From: Janthinobacterium sp. TND4EL3
Lineage (GTDB): Bacteria; Pseudomonadota; Gammaproteobacteria; Burkholderiales; Burkholderiaceae_D
Length of the DNA: 64,000 nt
Direction of reading: 5' to 3'
Assembly: GCF_900156175.1 (NCBI RefSeq)
Contig: NZ_FTMV01000009.1
Span: 186,001 to 250,000, forward strand
Below the pieces are notes generated by a model. It was given only the letters and a program-made list of their open reading frames with translations. It was not told the origin of the DNA and did no database searches. Shown piece by piece: positions 9,494-19,400 of the stretch (position 1 is its first letter; each line of letters starts with the position of its first letter). A program made the position numbers and the translations under genes.

Positions 9494-11395
9494 TTAGGCG
9501 GCGCGCCGCTGCGCGCGCGACAAATGCAGTTCGACGGTCGTGCCGCCGCCGGGGCAGGCATGCACGTCGAACGTGGCGTCGATGCGCTGCGCGCGCTCGC
9601 GCATGATATGGATGCCGACATGGCTGTCGCCCTTTTCCAGCACGGCGCAAGCGTCGAAGCCGACGCCGTTGTCGCTGATCGTCAGGGTAAAGTCCTGGTG
9701 ATCGGCGAGGCGCACCTCGACATGGCTGGCCTGGGCGTGCTTGCGGATGTTCGACAGCGCTTCCTGCACGATGAATAATAGCTGCAATTGCTGCTCGCGG
9801 GGGAATGGCGCGCCATCGACGTCGGCCAGCAGTTCGGCGTCGATGCCCGTCTGGCGGCGGAATTTATCCACCGCCGCGCGCAGGGAGCCGATCAGGTCGT
9901 CCTCCATCAAGCGGCTGCGGAAGTTCGCCAGCAGTTCGCGCACGTCCTCGTAGCTTTCCTTCACGCCCGCATGCAGGGCCGGCACGATGCCCGCCACCTC
10001 GTCGAAGCGCGCATTGCGCACGGAGTCGTCGAGCATCTGCACCTGCAGGTTGAGGAAATTGAGGCTTTGCGCAATGCTGTCGTGCAGACCCTGGGCCACC
10101 AGATTGCGCTCTTCGGAAATGGCCATTTCGCGTTCGCGCGCGGCCAGGCGCAGGTTTTCCAGCGCAATGCCCAGCAGCTGGCCCAGGGTTTCCAGCAAGG
10201 CCAGCTCGCGCGCGGAAAACACGCGCGCATGGCGGAAATGCAGGTTGAAGAAGCCCAGGTGCTGCTCGTGCGCGTGGATATGGAAGACGGAGACGGTGGC
10301 AAAGCCCTCGCGGTGGCAGCGCAGCTCGTGCGCCTTGTCGATGCGGCGCATGTCGTGCACCTTCGCCACCTTCATCTCGACGGCCGTGCCGCACAGGCAG
10401 TCGCCCACCTTCAGGCAGTGCTCGGACGCCACCAGCTCCTCGGACAGGCCCGTATGCACCACCATGTGCAGGTTGCCCCGCTCGGCGTCGAGCACGCGCA
10501 CGGTGGAGCCGTCGGCCTCGAAATAATCGACGATGCGCTGCATGAAGCCGCCGCAGATGTCTTCCAGGGGCTGCGGGCGCTGCAAGAAGGCCGCGCTTTC
10601 ATACAGCAGCGCCAGTTCGCGGTTGCGGTATTCGAGCGTGGCCGTCTTGCTGCGCACGCCCTCTTCCAGGTTGCCGTACAGGGCCTGCAGGCGGTCGGCC
10701 ATCTGATTGAAGCCGCTGGCCAGCTGGCCGAATTCATCATTGCTCTCGACAGCCAGGCGCACGCTGAAATCGCGCTCCTTCATGCGCTGCATGCCCAGGC
10801 GCAGCCGCGTGACCGGTTCGATGATGAGCATGAACATCAGATAGATCATGCTGACCGTGCCGATGACGGCCATGCCGACGAGGATCAGCTGCGAGGCGCG
10901 CAGCCAGAAGGTGCGCTGTTCGCTGTCGTGCTCGATCAGGCGCACCAATTGATCGACCTGGCTCACGAAGGCATCGGCGTCATGCCCGAACTGGCGCGCG
11001 CGCACGGGCGTATCGGCCGCCAGCGCGGCCGGGCGAAGACTGCCGCGCCAGTCCTGGCCGATGCGTTCGAATTCCGCCTTGATGGCGGCGCTGGGGGGCA
11101 GGAACAGGGGGCGCTGCGGGTCGCCATGGGCGATCTTTGCCAGGGTCTCGTCGATCAGCAGCACCTGGCGCTGCGCCTGCTGGGAGGCGTCGCTGGCGAT
11201 CAGCAAGGTCAAACGATAGGTCTGCATGCGCAGCCGGCCCGTCTCGTTGATGGCGGCCGAACTGCCTTCCAGCTGCCAAGACAGGAACAGGGTGCAGCCG
11301 ATGGCGCTCAGGGCCAGCACCAGCATGAGCAGCAGCGCGCCGACGATCTTGGTCGACAGCTTCTGCCAGGAAGAAAACATCGCCTTGAATTTCAT
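9494..11395 (-). CDS. narX: Nitrate/nitrite sensor histidine kinase, NarX type
   Basis: A 633-residue sensor. The first membrane span (about 16-40) is followed by a periplasmic part whose start carries the nitrate-binding P-box signature NETGRLRMQTYRL (about 50-62), as in NarX/NarQ. A second span (about 167-193), HAMP, a GAF-like domain with several cysteines, a HisKA_3 box (LVAQGLHDSIAQSLNFL) and HATPase_c (SNIRKHAQA, ISDNGVGFD) complete it. The start is ATG 11395, with AAAGGATCT just upstream; longer in-frame starts run into the upstream repeat. It is followed at once by narL. Confidence 0.92.
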   Translation of the reverse strand: MKFKAMFSSWQKLSTKIVGALLLMLVLALSAIGCTLFLSWQLEGSSAAINETGRLRMQTYRLTLLIASDASQQAQRQVLLIDETLAKIAHGDPQRPLFLPPSAAIKAEFERIGQDWRGSLRPAALAADTPVRARQFGHDADAFVSQVDQLVRLIEHDSEQRTFWLRASQLILVGMAVIGTVSMIYLMFMLIIEPVTRLRLGMQRMKERDFSVRLAVESNDEFGQLASGFNQMADRLQALYGNLEEGVRSKTATLEYRNRELALLYESAAFLQRPQPLEDICGGFMQRIVDYFEADGSTVRVLDAERGNLHMVVHTGLSEELVASEHCLKVGDCLCGTAVEMKVAKVHDMRRIDKAHELRCHREGFATVSVFHIHAHEQHLGFFNLHFRHARVFSARELALLETLGQLLGIALENLRLAAREREMAISEERNLVAQGLHDSIAQSLNFLNLQVQMLDDSVRNARFDEVAGIVPALHAGVKESYEDVRELLANFRSRLMEDDLIGSLRAAVDKFRRQTGIDAELLADVDGAPFPREQQLQLLFIVQEALSNIRKHAQASHVEVRLADHQDFTLTISDNGVGFDACAVLEKGDSHVGIHIMRERAQRIDATFDVHACPGGGTTVELHLSRAQRRAA

Positions 11396-11433
11396 AGATC
11401 CTTTTGCTTTAACAAGCCCATTCTTAGCGCCAC

Positions 11434-11553
11434 GACACCTGACAAAACCGTAGCGAGCGTCAGTGATTTGTGGCCGAGAAGCGCAACCGTACTCTAGTAC
11501 GGTGAGCATCGCCGGCCGCAAAGCGCGACGCGCAGTAGGTTTGGTCAGGTGTC
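11434..11553. repeat. Palindromic intergenic repeat, copy 1
   Basis: It fills the gap between narX and moaA. Outer arms GACACCTGAC (11434-11443) and GTCAGGTGTC (11544-11553) are perfect inverted copies, continued by AAAACC and GGTTT. Inside, TTGTGGCC (11468-11475) pairs with GGCCGCAA (11514-11521), with one G-T pair. A central hairpin is CCGTAC-tcta-GTACGG (11487-11502). Invariant blocks shared with copy 2 include GTAGCGAGCG, GAGAAGCGCA, TGAGCATCGC and CGCGCAGTAG. The stems differ from copy 2 by paired changes, which suggests the fold is maintained. Confidence 0.8.
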
Positions 11554-11557
11554 CATC

Positions 11558-12544
11558 CTAGCCACCGGTTTGGGCCATGAACCGGATAATCTTGTCCGGC
11601 TGCGTATTGAAATCATGCTGCTGCGGCTTCAGTTCGATGGCGGCGCGGATCGCCGCTTCCAGTTCCGCATCCGTGGCCCCGCCGCGCAGCATGGGGCCCA
11701 AGGCGAATTTTTCTTCCTGTCCCAGGCACAGGTACAGAGTACCATCGACGGACAGGCGCACGCGGTTACAGGTGGCGCAAAAATGCTGCGACATGGGCGT
11801 AATAAAACCGATGCTGGCGCGCCCGTCCGGCGTGGCCAGGTAGCGCGCCGGCCCGCCACCCAGCTCCATCGCCTGCGGCACCAGGCCGAAGCGGGCCGCC
11901 AGCTGCTCGCGCACGGGGCCCAGCGGCATGTAGCTGGCATTGCGGCCCGTGCTGCCCATCGGCATGGCTTCGATCAGGCGCAAAATAAACTGCTGCTCGA
12001 TGCAGAAGGCCGCCATGGCCTCGATCTGGCCGTCATTGACGCCGCGCATGGCCACCATATTGATCTTGATCGGATCAAAACCGGCCGCCTTGCCCGCCAC
12101 CAGGCCATCGAGAATGGGCTGCAGGCTGTCGCGCCCCGTGATCTGCTCCATGCAGGCGCGGTCGAGCGAGTCCAGGCTGACGTTGATGCGGTCCACGCCC
12201 GCCGCGCGCAAGGCCACGGCATGCTTGCCCAATTGGGTGGCGTTGGTCGACAGCGACAGGTCGTCCAAACCGGGCAGCGCGGACAGCTTTTGCGCCAGCT
12301 CCGGCAAGTTGCGCCGCAACAACGGTTCGCCGCCCGTCAGGCGCACGCGACGCGTGCCGAGCCGCACGAAGATGCCCAGCAGGCGTTCGATTTCGTCGAA
12401 CGTCAGCCAGTCCTTCGGCTCCTCGAAGCCGCGAAATCCCTTGGGCATGCAATAACTGCAACGCAAATCGCATCGGTCGGTGACGGACAGCCGCACATAA
12501 TCGATAGCACGGCCAAAACGGTCCTGCAACTTGACGCTACCCAT
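11558..12544 (-). CDS. moaA: GTP 3',8-cyclase MoaA (molybdenum cofactor biosynthesis)
   Basis: A 328-residue radical-SAM enzyme that catalyses the first step of molybdopterin synthesis. The N-terminal cluster motif is CDLRCSYC. The radical-SAM motif LTGGEPLLRRN follows. The second Fe-S site lies in CATCNRVRLSVDGTLYLC. The chain ends in the expected Gly-Gly (MAQTGG). The start is ATG with AGGAG 7 nt upstream. Its place in the nar cluster fits supply of the Mo cofactor needed by NarG. It is bounded by copies of the palindromic repeat on the narX side and beyond the neighbouring isomerase. Confidence 0.96.
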   Translation of the reverse strand: MGSVKLQDRFGRAIDYVRLSVTDRCDLRCSYCMPKGFRGFEEPKDWLTFDEIERLLGIFVRLGTRRVRLTGGEPLLRRNLPELAQKLSALPGLDDLSLSTNATQLGKHAVALRAAGVDRINVSLDSLDRACMEQITGRDSLQPILDGLVAGKAAGFDPIKINMVAMRGVNDGQIEAMAAFCIEQQFILRLIEAMPMGSTGRNASYMPLGPVREQLAARFGLVPQAMELGGGPARYLATPDGRASIGFITPMSQHFCATCNRVRLSVDGTLYLCLGQEEKFALGPMLRGGATDAELEAAIRAAIELKPQQHDFNTQPDKIIRFMAQTGG

Positions 12545-12632
12545 GACGCTACTCCTGATTCTTCCGTGATTGTAAAGGCTGGGGCACGATCTGGCTGTGC
12601 CCCAGAAGGCCTAGCGGCCTACGCCTTCCGGT

Positions 12633-13379
12633 CTATTGCACTAATGGACTGGCTGTGCCTTCGAGCTCGATGCCGGCGATATCGGCCCGCCCCACCAGCA
12701 AATGCAGGTACTGGTGCACGCCGCGCTGCCACGCCGCCCGCGACAGGCGGTCGGCGATCTGCGCCTGCACGGCTTCGTAGGCGATGGCCTGGCCTTCGAC
12801 CCGGCGCTGCACCTGCACGATGTGGTAGCCGAAGCGCGTTTCGAGCAAGTGGCCTGCCAGCGCACCCTCTTCCAGGCGGAACACGAGCGCATCGAATTCC
12901 GGCACGCTCTGGCCCGGCGACAGCTGGCCCAGGCTACCGCCCAGGGCGCCGGACGGGCAGTTCGAGTACTGCGCCGCCAGTTCGCCGAAGCGCCCGGGCG
13001 CCAGTTTGAGGGCGTCGAGCACGGCTTGCGCCGTCGTGCGCAGCAGCTCCAAAGGCGCCTCCGGCGTCACCTGGAACAGGATGTGGCGCGCCTCGACCAG
13101 CGCCCCGCTGCGAAACAGCTGCGGGCGCTGCGCATAAAAGGTGCGGCAAGCCGCATCGTCGGCCGGCGGCACGCGCACTTCCTGCGCAAACAGCGCCTCG
13201 ATGCGGTCGTCATCGCTGCCGCCCTGCACGCCGAGGCGCTGCGCCTCGTCTTGCAGCAGCCGGCGCAGCACCAGTTCATGCACGGCCTGTTTCAGCGGGT
13301 TGCCGGCGCCGTCGTGATGCGGCAGTTCCTGCGCGATGTCGGCATCGTCGATATCGATGCCATTGACGGAGATTCCCAT
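12633..13379 (-). CDS. Parvulin-type peptidyl-prolyl cis-trans isomerase of the nar cluster
   Basis: A 248-residue protein with an N-terminal helical SurA/NifM-like part and a rotamase domain: VEARHILFQV, FGELAAQYSNCPSGALGGSLG, and RFGYHIVQV near the end. No signal peptide is seen, so it should act in the cytoplasm. Related isomerases commonly follow narI in betaproteobacterial nitrate reductase operons and are presumed to help maturation of the complex. The start is ATG with AAGGAAAG upstream. The gap to narI holds repeat copy 2. Confidence 0.88.
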   Translation of the reverse strand: MGISVNGIDIDDADIAQELPHHDGAGNPLKQAVHELVLRRLLQDEAQRLGVQGGSDDDRIEALFAQEVRVPPADDAACRTFYAQRPQLFRSGALVEARHILFQVTPEAPLELLRTTAQAVLDALKLAPGRFGELAAQYSNCPSGALGGSLGQLSPGQSVPEFDALVFRLEEGALAGHLLETRFGYHIVQVQRRVEGQAIAYEAVQAQIADRLSRAAWQRGVHQYLHLLVGRADIAGIELEGTASPLVQ

Positions 13380-13405
13380 CTTACTTTCCTTCCATAATTA
13401 GCCTG

Positions 13406-13507
13406 AAAAATCGTAGCGAGCGGAGATGAGTTGCGGCTGAGAAGCGCAGCTGTGCGGATGCACAGTGAGCATCGCAGGCCGCAAATCGCTACGCGCAGTA
13501 GATTTTT
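13406..13507. repeat. Palindromic intergenic repeat, copy 2
   Basis: It occupies the gap between narI and the isomerase gene, in the same orientation as copy 1. Outer arms AAAAATC (13406-13412) and GATTTTT (13501-13507) are inverted copies. TTGCGGC (13431-13437) pairs with GCCGCAA (13478-13484). The central hairpin is CTGTGC-ggat-GCACAG (13450-13465). The hairpin and outer-arm sequences differ from copy 1 but still pair. Confidence 0.8.
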
Positions 13508-13518
13508 TATGGCGTTTT

Positions 13519-14205
13519 TTAGCGGCGGCGCACCAGCTGATAGGCGCGGCCCAGATATCCGATGGCGCCAAAGCCGCTCCATACGTGCACCAGACGGGTG
13601 AACGGGAAGATGACGAACAGCGACATGCCCATGAACAGGTGCAGCTTGAACACCAGCGGCGCATCGACGATGAAGCTGGCCGCGTCGCCGCGCAAGGTCA
13701 CGATGTGCTGCGCCCAGGTCATCAGCAAGACCATCATGTGGCCATCCATGTGCGACGCCGAGACGAAGATCGACGACAGGCCCAGCAGCAAGGTCAGCAA
13801 GATCCACACCATCACCAGCTTGTCGCCGGCCGTGGTGACGGCGCGCAGGCGTGCATTGCCGAAGCGGCGCGCCAGCAGGATCAGGATGCCGGCCAGGCAC
13901 AGGCCGCCCATCACCCCGCCGGCCGCCATGGCCACGCCCTGCTTCAGGCTGTGCGACACGCCCAGCGTATCCCACACCCAGACGGGGGTGAGCAGGCCGG
14001 CCGCATGGCCGAACAGCAGGCCGATGATGCCGATGTGGAACAGAATATTGCCCAAGCGCAGGCTGCCGCGGTGCAGCAGCTGGCTGGAATCGGACTTCCA
14101 CGTGTATTGCTCGCGGTCGAAACGGATCAGGCTGCCCAGCAAAAAGACGGCCAGCGCGATGTACGGGTAAATCCCGAAGATGAATTGATGCAGGTAATTA
14201 CTCAT
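13519..14205 (-). CDS. narI: Respiratory nitrate reductase, gamma subunit (cytochrome b)
   Basis: A 228-residue membrane protein with five hydrophobic segments. Histidines in HIGIIGLLFGHAAGL, MTWAQHIVTL and FKLHLFMGMSLFVIFPFTRLVHVWSG are the expected haem b ligands. It takes electrons from quinol at the membrane and passes them to NarH. The family length is about 225 residues, so it is complete. The start is ATG with GAGGAG upstream, 34 bp after narJ, last of the structural genes. Confidence 0.97.
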   Translation of the reverse strand: MSNYLHQFIFGIYPYIALAVFLLGSLIRFDREQYTWKSDSSQLLHRGSLRLGNILFHIGIIGLLFGHAAGLLTPVWVWDTLGVSHSLKQGVAMAAGGVMGGLCLAGILILLARRFGNARLRAVTTAGDKLVMVWILLTLLLGLSSIFVSASHMDGHMMVLLMTWAQHIVTLRGDAASFIVDAPLVFKLHLFMGMSLFVIFPFTRLVHVWSGFGAIGYLGRAYQLVRRR

Positions 14206-14239
14206 GATGTACTCTCCTCATGCGGACGCGGTGGGCCAT

Positions 14240-14920
14240 TCAGGCGGCGCGCCGCGGCTGCGGGTGAAAATGCACGGGATGGACGCCGCCCGCGACCTGG
14301 CCCAGACCTTGGCCCATACTTTGGCGCAGCAGCGGCTCGACGCCGTCCGCACCGGGGCCGAAGGTTTCCAGCGCTTCGTCCATGTCGCGCACTGGCGGTT
14401 CGGCCAGCATTTCGGCCGCCACGGGGCTCAGGCGTTCGAGCACCGTGAAGACGGGCGCATACGGGCTGCCGTTGGCCGCCAGCTTGCGGCCGATGTGCGC
14501 CAGCACGTGGACGGCGTCGCCCAGCAGCGGTGCCGATGCCGCCTCGTCGAGCTGCGCCAAGAACTCCAGGAACAGGGGCACGAAGTCGGGCAAGTCGTCG
14601 CCCACCATCTGCAGGCCGTGGCGCTTGTATTCCTCCATCAGGTCGACCATGGCCTGGCCCCGGTCGCGCGATTCGCCGTGGATATGCTCGAACAGGTGCA
14701 GCGAGTGCGATGGATTGCGGTCGAAGGTGGCCACATACTGCTGCTGCAGGTCGATCAGGCTGCTGCTTCCCAGGTGCGCCAGCAGCGGGCGCAGCAGCGC
14801 CTGCCACTCGGGCGCCGCGTCCAGTGCCGTATCGAGCTGCGGCAGGTGCGCGATCAGCTCAGGCTCCGGATACAGCAGCAGGCGAGAGAGGACTTGATAG
14901 TGATGCATGGCGTTGTTCAT
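14240..14920 (-). CDS. narJ: Nitrate reductase molybdenum cofactor assembly chaperone
   Basis: A 226-residue cytoplasmic chaperone of the TorD/NarJ type. It has the expected LLLYPEPELIAHLPQL opening and the SLHLFEHIHGESRDRGQAMVDL block (positions about 58-79), with DLPDFVPLFLEFLAQL further on. It helps insert the Mo cofactor into NarG and dock the enzyme on NarI, without being part of the final complex. The start is 9 bp after narH with AAGGA 6 nt upstream. Confidence 0.95.
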   Translation of the reverse strand: MNNAMHHYQVLSRLLLYPEPELIAHLPQLDTALDAAPEWQALLRPLLAHLGSSSLIDLQQQYVATFDRNPSHSLHLFEHIHGESRDRGQAMVDLMEEYKRHGLQMVGDDLPDFVPLFLEFLAQLDEAASAPLLGDAVHVLAHIGRKLAANGSPYAPVFTVLERLSPVAAEMLAEPPVRDMDEALETFGPGADGVEPLLRQSMGQGLGQVAGGVHPVHFHPQPRRAA

Positions 14921-14929
14921 ATCGGTTCC

Positions 14930-16480
14930 TTAGGCGCCTGGCGCCGTTTTGCGCGACTTCGGCATCTGCATGAAGATGGCCGAACCGTGTTTTTTCTTGC
15001 CGAACAAGGTCGGCTCGCTGCTGCCGTCCGAGCAGCCGTTGCCGAAGCTGAAGCCGCACGAACCCTTCTCGTTGAAGCTGTCCTCGGCCATTTCCTTGTG
15101 GCTGCTGGGGATGACGAAGCGGTCTTCGTAATTGGCGATGGCCATGATGTGGTACATGTCCTCCACCTGCGCCTGGGTCAATCCCACCTGTTTCAGCACC
15201 GTCAGGTTCTCCACCTTCTCGACCGTCTTGCTGCGCATGTAGGCACGCATGGCCAGCATGCGGTCCAGCGCCGAGACGATGGGCGGCTGGTCGCCGGCCG
15301 TCAGCAGATTGGCCAGGTACTGCACGGGAATGCGCAGGCTTTGGGTGTCCGGCAGCATGCCGTTCACGCCCAGCTTGCCCGATTCGGCGGCCGCCTGGAT
15401 AGGCGACAGCGGCGGCACGTACCACACCATCGGCAAGGTGCGGTATTCAGGATGCAGCGGGAACGCCACTTTCCACTCGACGGCCATCTTGTAGACGGGC
15501 GACTTGACGGCAGCATCGAGCCAGAGGTCCGGGATGCCCTGGCGGCGCGCCTCGGCGATGATGGCCGGGTCGTGCGGATCGAGGAACAGGTCGAGCTGGG
15601 CCTGGTACAGGTCCTGCTCCTGCGGCACGGAGGCGGCAGCCTCGATCTTGTCGGCGTCGTACAGCAGCACGCCCAGGTAGCGGATGCGGCCCACGCACGT
15701 TTCCGAGCACACGGTAGGCTGGCCCGCCTCGATGCGGGGGAAGCAGAAGGTGCACTTTTCCGCCTTGCCGGACGACCAATTGTAGTAAATCTTCTTGTAC
15801 GGGCAACCGGAGATGCACATGCGCCAGCCGCGGCACTTGTCCTGGTCGATCAGCACGATGCCGTCGTCTTCGCGCTTGTACACGGAGCCGGACGGGCACG
15901 ACGCCACGCACGTCGGGTTGAGGCAATGCTCGCACAGGCGCGGCAAGTACATCATGAAGGTGTTTTCGAACGTGCCGTACATCTCCTTCTGCATGTTGTC
16001 GAACAGCTTATCCTTGCTGCGCTGGGCAAACTCGCCGCCCAGGTCATCTTCCCAGTTCGGGCCCCACTCGATCTTTTCCATCTTTTTCCCCGTCAGCACG
16101 GAGATGGGACGGGCCGTGGGCGGCGTCTGCGACAGCGGCGCGCTTTGCAGGTGCTCGTAGTCGTAGGTGAACGGCTCGTAGTACTCGTCGATGGCGGGCA
16201 GGTTCGGATTGGCGAAGATATTGGCCAGGATCTTCAGGCGGCTGCCCTGGCGCGGCTCGATCTTGCCAGAGTCCGTGCGGCGCCAGCCGCCATTCCACTT
16301 GTCCTGGTTTTCCCACTGCTTCGGATAGCCGATGCCTGGCTTGGTTTCCACGTTGTTGAACCATGCGTACTCGACGCCGTCGCGGCTGGTCCACACGTTC
16401 TTGCAGGTGACGGAACAGGTGTGGCAGCCGATGCACTTGTCCAGGTTCAGCACCATGCCGATTTGCGCTCTGATTTTCAT
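14930..16480 (-). CDS. narH: Respiratory nitrate reductase, beta subunit (Fe-S)
   Basis: A 516-residue electron-transfer subunit with four cysteine clusters: CIGCHTCSVTCKNVW at the start, CEHCLNPTCVASCP, CRGWRMCISGCP, and CTFC...CSETC. The Trp in CRGWRMC replaces a cysteine, the hallmark of NarH that yields a 3Fe-4S cluster. It carries electrons from NarI haem to NarG. Its ATG overlaps the narG stop by 4 bp (ATGA). Confidence 0.97.
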   Translation of the reverse strand: MKIRAQIGMVLNLDKCIGCHTCSVTCKNVWTSRDGVEYAWFNNVETKPGIGYPKQWENQDKWNGGWRRTDSGKIEPRQGSRLKILANIFANPNLPAIDEYYEPFTYDYEHLQSAPLSQTPPTARPISVLTGKKMEKIEWGPNWEDDLGGEFAQRSKDKLFDNMQKEMYGTFENTFMMYLPRLCEHCLNPTCVASCPSGSVYKREDDGIVLIDQDKCRGWRMCISGCPYKKIYYNWSSGKAEKCTFCFPRIEAGQPTVCSETCVGRIRYLGVLLYDADKIEAAASVPQEQDLYQAQLDLFLDPHDPAIIAEARRQGIPDLWLDAAVKSPVYKMAVEWKVAFPLHPEYRTLPMVWYVPPLSPIQAAAESGKLGVNGMLPDTQSLRIPVQYLANLLTAGDQPPIVSALDRMLAMRAYMRSKTVEKVENLTVLKQVGLTQAQVEDMYHIMAIANYEDRFVIPSSHKEMAEDSFNEKGSCGFSFGNGCSDGSSEPTLFGKKKHGSAIFMQMPKSRKTAPGA

Positions 16481-19400
16481 ACCATGCTCCCGTCTTCTGT
16501 TTCCAATGGCCCTTCGAGCCAGTCAACCTTGTTCATCTTGCGCACCAATACGAATTCATCGCGGTTGGAGCCCACCGTGCCGTAGTAATTGAAGCCGTAG
16601 GCCAGCTGGGCGTAGCCGCCGATCATGTGCGTCGGCTTGGGGACGGCGCGCGTGACCGAGTTGTGGATACCGCCCCGCTTGCCCGTCATCTCCGCGCCAG
16701 GCACGTTGATGATCTTTTCCTGCGCGTGGTACATCATCGTCATGCCGGCCGGGATGCGCTGGCTGACGATGGCGCGCGCCGTCAGGGTGCCGTTCACGTT
16801 GAAGACCTCGATCCAGTCGTTGTCGACGATGCCGGCAGCCTTCGCGTCCGTCTCCGACAGCCACACGTGCGGTCCGCCGCGCGACAGGGTCAGCATGCGC
16901 AGGTTGTCCGAATACGTGGAGTGGATGCCCCACTTCTGGTGCGGCGTCAAAAAGTTCAGCGCCAGTTCCTTGTTGCCGTTCGGCTTGGTGCCCAGCAGCG
17001 CTTCCGTCGTCTTCGTGTTAATCGCCGGCTTGTACACGCACAGTCCCTCGCCGAAGTCGCGCATCCACAGGTGATCCTGGTAGAACTGCTGGCGGCCCGT
17101 CAGGGTGCGCCAAGGGATCAGTTCATGCACGTTGGTATAGCCGGCCGTGTAGCTGACTTCCTCGCTTTCCAGGCCCGACCAGGTGGGTGAGGAAATGATC
17201 TTGCGCGGCTGCGCCTGCACGTCGCGGAAGCGGATGCTGTCATGCTCGCGCGGCAGCGCCAGGTGGGTGTGGTCGCGGCCCGTGATGGCCGATAACGCAG
17301 CCCAGGCCTTGACGGCCACGTGGCCATTCGTTTCCGGCGCCAGCGACAAAATCATCTCGGCCGCATCGATGGCCGTATCGAGGCGCGGCTGGCCCTGCGA
17401 CACGCCTTCATCGAGCACCGTGCGGTTGATGCCGCGCAATACGTCGACTTCATGGCCCGTTTTCCAGGAAATACCCTTGCCGCCATTGCCGATGGTTTCC
17501 AGCAGCGGTCCGATCGAGGTGAACTTCTTGTAGACATCGCGGTAATTGCGCTCGACCACCGTCATGTTCGGCATGGTCTTGCCGGGAATGGCTTCGCATT
17601 CGCCGGCGCGCCAGTCCTTGGGATCGAAAGGCTGGCCCAGTTCGCCCGGGGTATCGTGCATCAGCGGCGTCAAAATGATGTCTTGCTGGGTGCCCAGCAG
17701 CTCGCCGCCGATTTCCGAGAATTTCTCGGCCAGCCCCTTGTAGATTTCCCAGTCCGACTTCGATTGCCACAGCGGCTGCACGGCTTCGGACAGCGGATGG
17801 ATGAACGGATGCATGTCCGACGTATTCAGATCGTCTTTTTCATACCAGGTGGCCGTCGGCAGCACCACATCGCCATACAGGCAGGTGGTCGACATGCGGA
17901 AGTCCAGCACCACCAGCAGATCGAGCTTGCCTTCGGCGGCCGGGCGCACCTTCACCTGCTTCGGCGTGATGCAGTCGTCTTCGTCGCTGAGCAAGCCGTT
18001 CTGCGTGCCGAGCAGGTATTTCAGGAAGTACTCGTGGCCCTTGCCCGAGCTGCCCAGGATGTTCGAGCGCCAGACGAACATATTGCGCGGGAAGTTGGCC
18101 GGGTTGTCCGGGTCGTCGCACGAAAACTGCAGCTGGCCCGCCTTGATCTGGTCGAGCGCATACGCAGCCGGCGCCTGCCCTGCCGCCTTGGCAGCCTTGG
18201 CCACTTCCAGCGGATTGGTCTGCAGCTGCGGCGCCGATGGCAGCCAGCCCATGCGCTCGGCCTTGGCGTTGTAGTCGAGCAGGGTCAGGTCGCCCGTGCC
18301 GCCGGCCGCCGATGGCGAAGCGATGTCGCCCGTTTCCAGCTTTTCGTGGCGCCACTGGCTCGTGTGGGCATAGAAGAACGAGGTGCCGTTCATCTGGCGC
18401 ATCGGGCGTACCCAGTCCTGGGCGAAGGCCAGGGGCGTCCAGCCCGTCTGCGGACGCAGTTTTTCCTGGCCCACGTAATGGGCCCAGCCGCCGCCCGACT
18501 GGCCGATACAGCCGCACATCATCAGCATGTTGATGATGCCCCGATACGTCATGTCCATGTGGTACCAGTGATTCAGGCCGGCACCCACGATGACCATGCT
18601 CTTGCCGCGCGTCTGGTCCGCGTTTTCCGCGAACTGGCGCGCCACGGTGATGACGTCGGCGCGTTTCACGCCCGTGTGCTTCTCTTGCCACGCGGGGGTG
18701 TAGGGCACGTCGTCGTCATAGCTCTCGGCCACGTTCTCGCCACCGAGGCCACGGTCGATGCCGTAGTTGGCCAGGGTCAGGTCGAACACGGTGGTGACGA
18801 GGCCCGTCGTGCCGTCGGCCAGGCGGATGGTTTTCACCGGCACCTTGCGCAGCAGCATGTCGGACGCGTCCTTGCCGCCGAAGTAGGCGAAACCCACTTC
18901 CGTGACGGCGTCGCTGTCGTTGATCATGGAGAGCATCGGCACGATGGGCGCGCCGCTGCCGCCGGCCTTCTGTTCCAGGTTCCATTTGCCCGATTCGCCC
19001 CAGCGAAAGCCGATGGAGCCGGCCGGCGCGGTGATGGTACCCGTGGTTTCGTCGATGACGAGGGTTTTCCATTCCGGGTTGTTGGTTTCGTCGAGGTTGT
19101 TGTCCAGGTGCGAGGCGCGCAGGAAGTAGTCGGGCACCAGGGTGCCGTTATGCTCCTTGAGCAGCACCAGCATGGGGAAGTCCGTGTACTGGCGCGCATA
19201 GTCGCGGAAGTAGGCGCTCTGCCCTTCCGAGTGGAATTCCTTCAGGATGACGTGGCCCATGGCCAGCGCCAGCGCGGCATCCGTGCCCTGCTTGGGCGCC
19301 AGCCAGATGTCGCCGAACTTCACCATTTCGCCATAGTCGGGCGAGATGGCCACGGTTTTTGTGCCCTTGTAGCGCACTTCCGTGTAGAAGTGGGCATCGG

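Noticed and set aside
11434-13507. Composite transposon or MITE pair carrying moaA and the isomerase gene
   Set aside because: The narI-isomerase-moaA-narX order is a known arrangement, no transposase or target duplication is visible, and the outer arms of the two copies differ in sequence.
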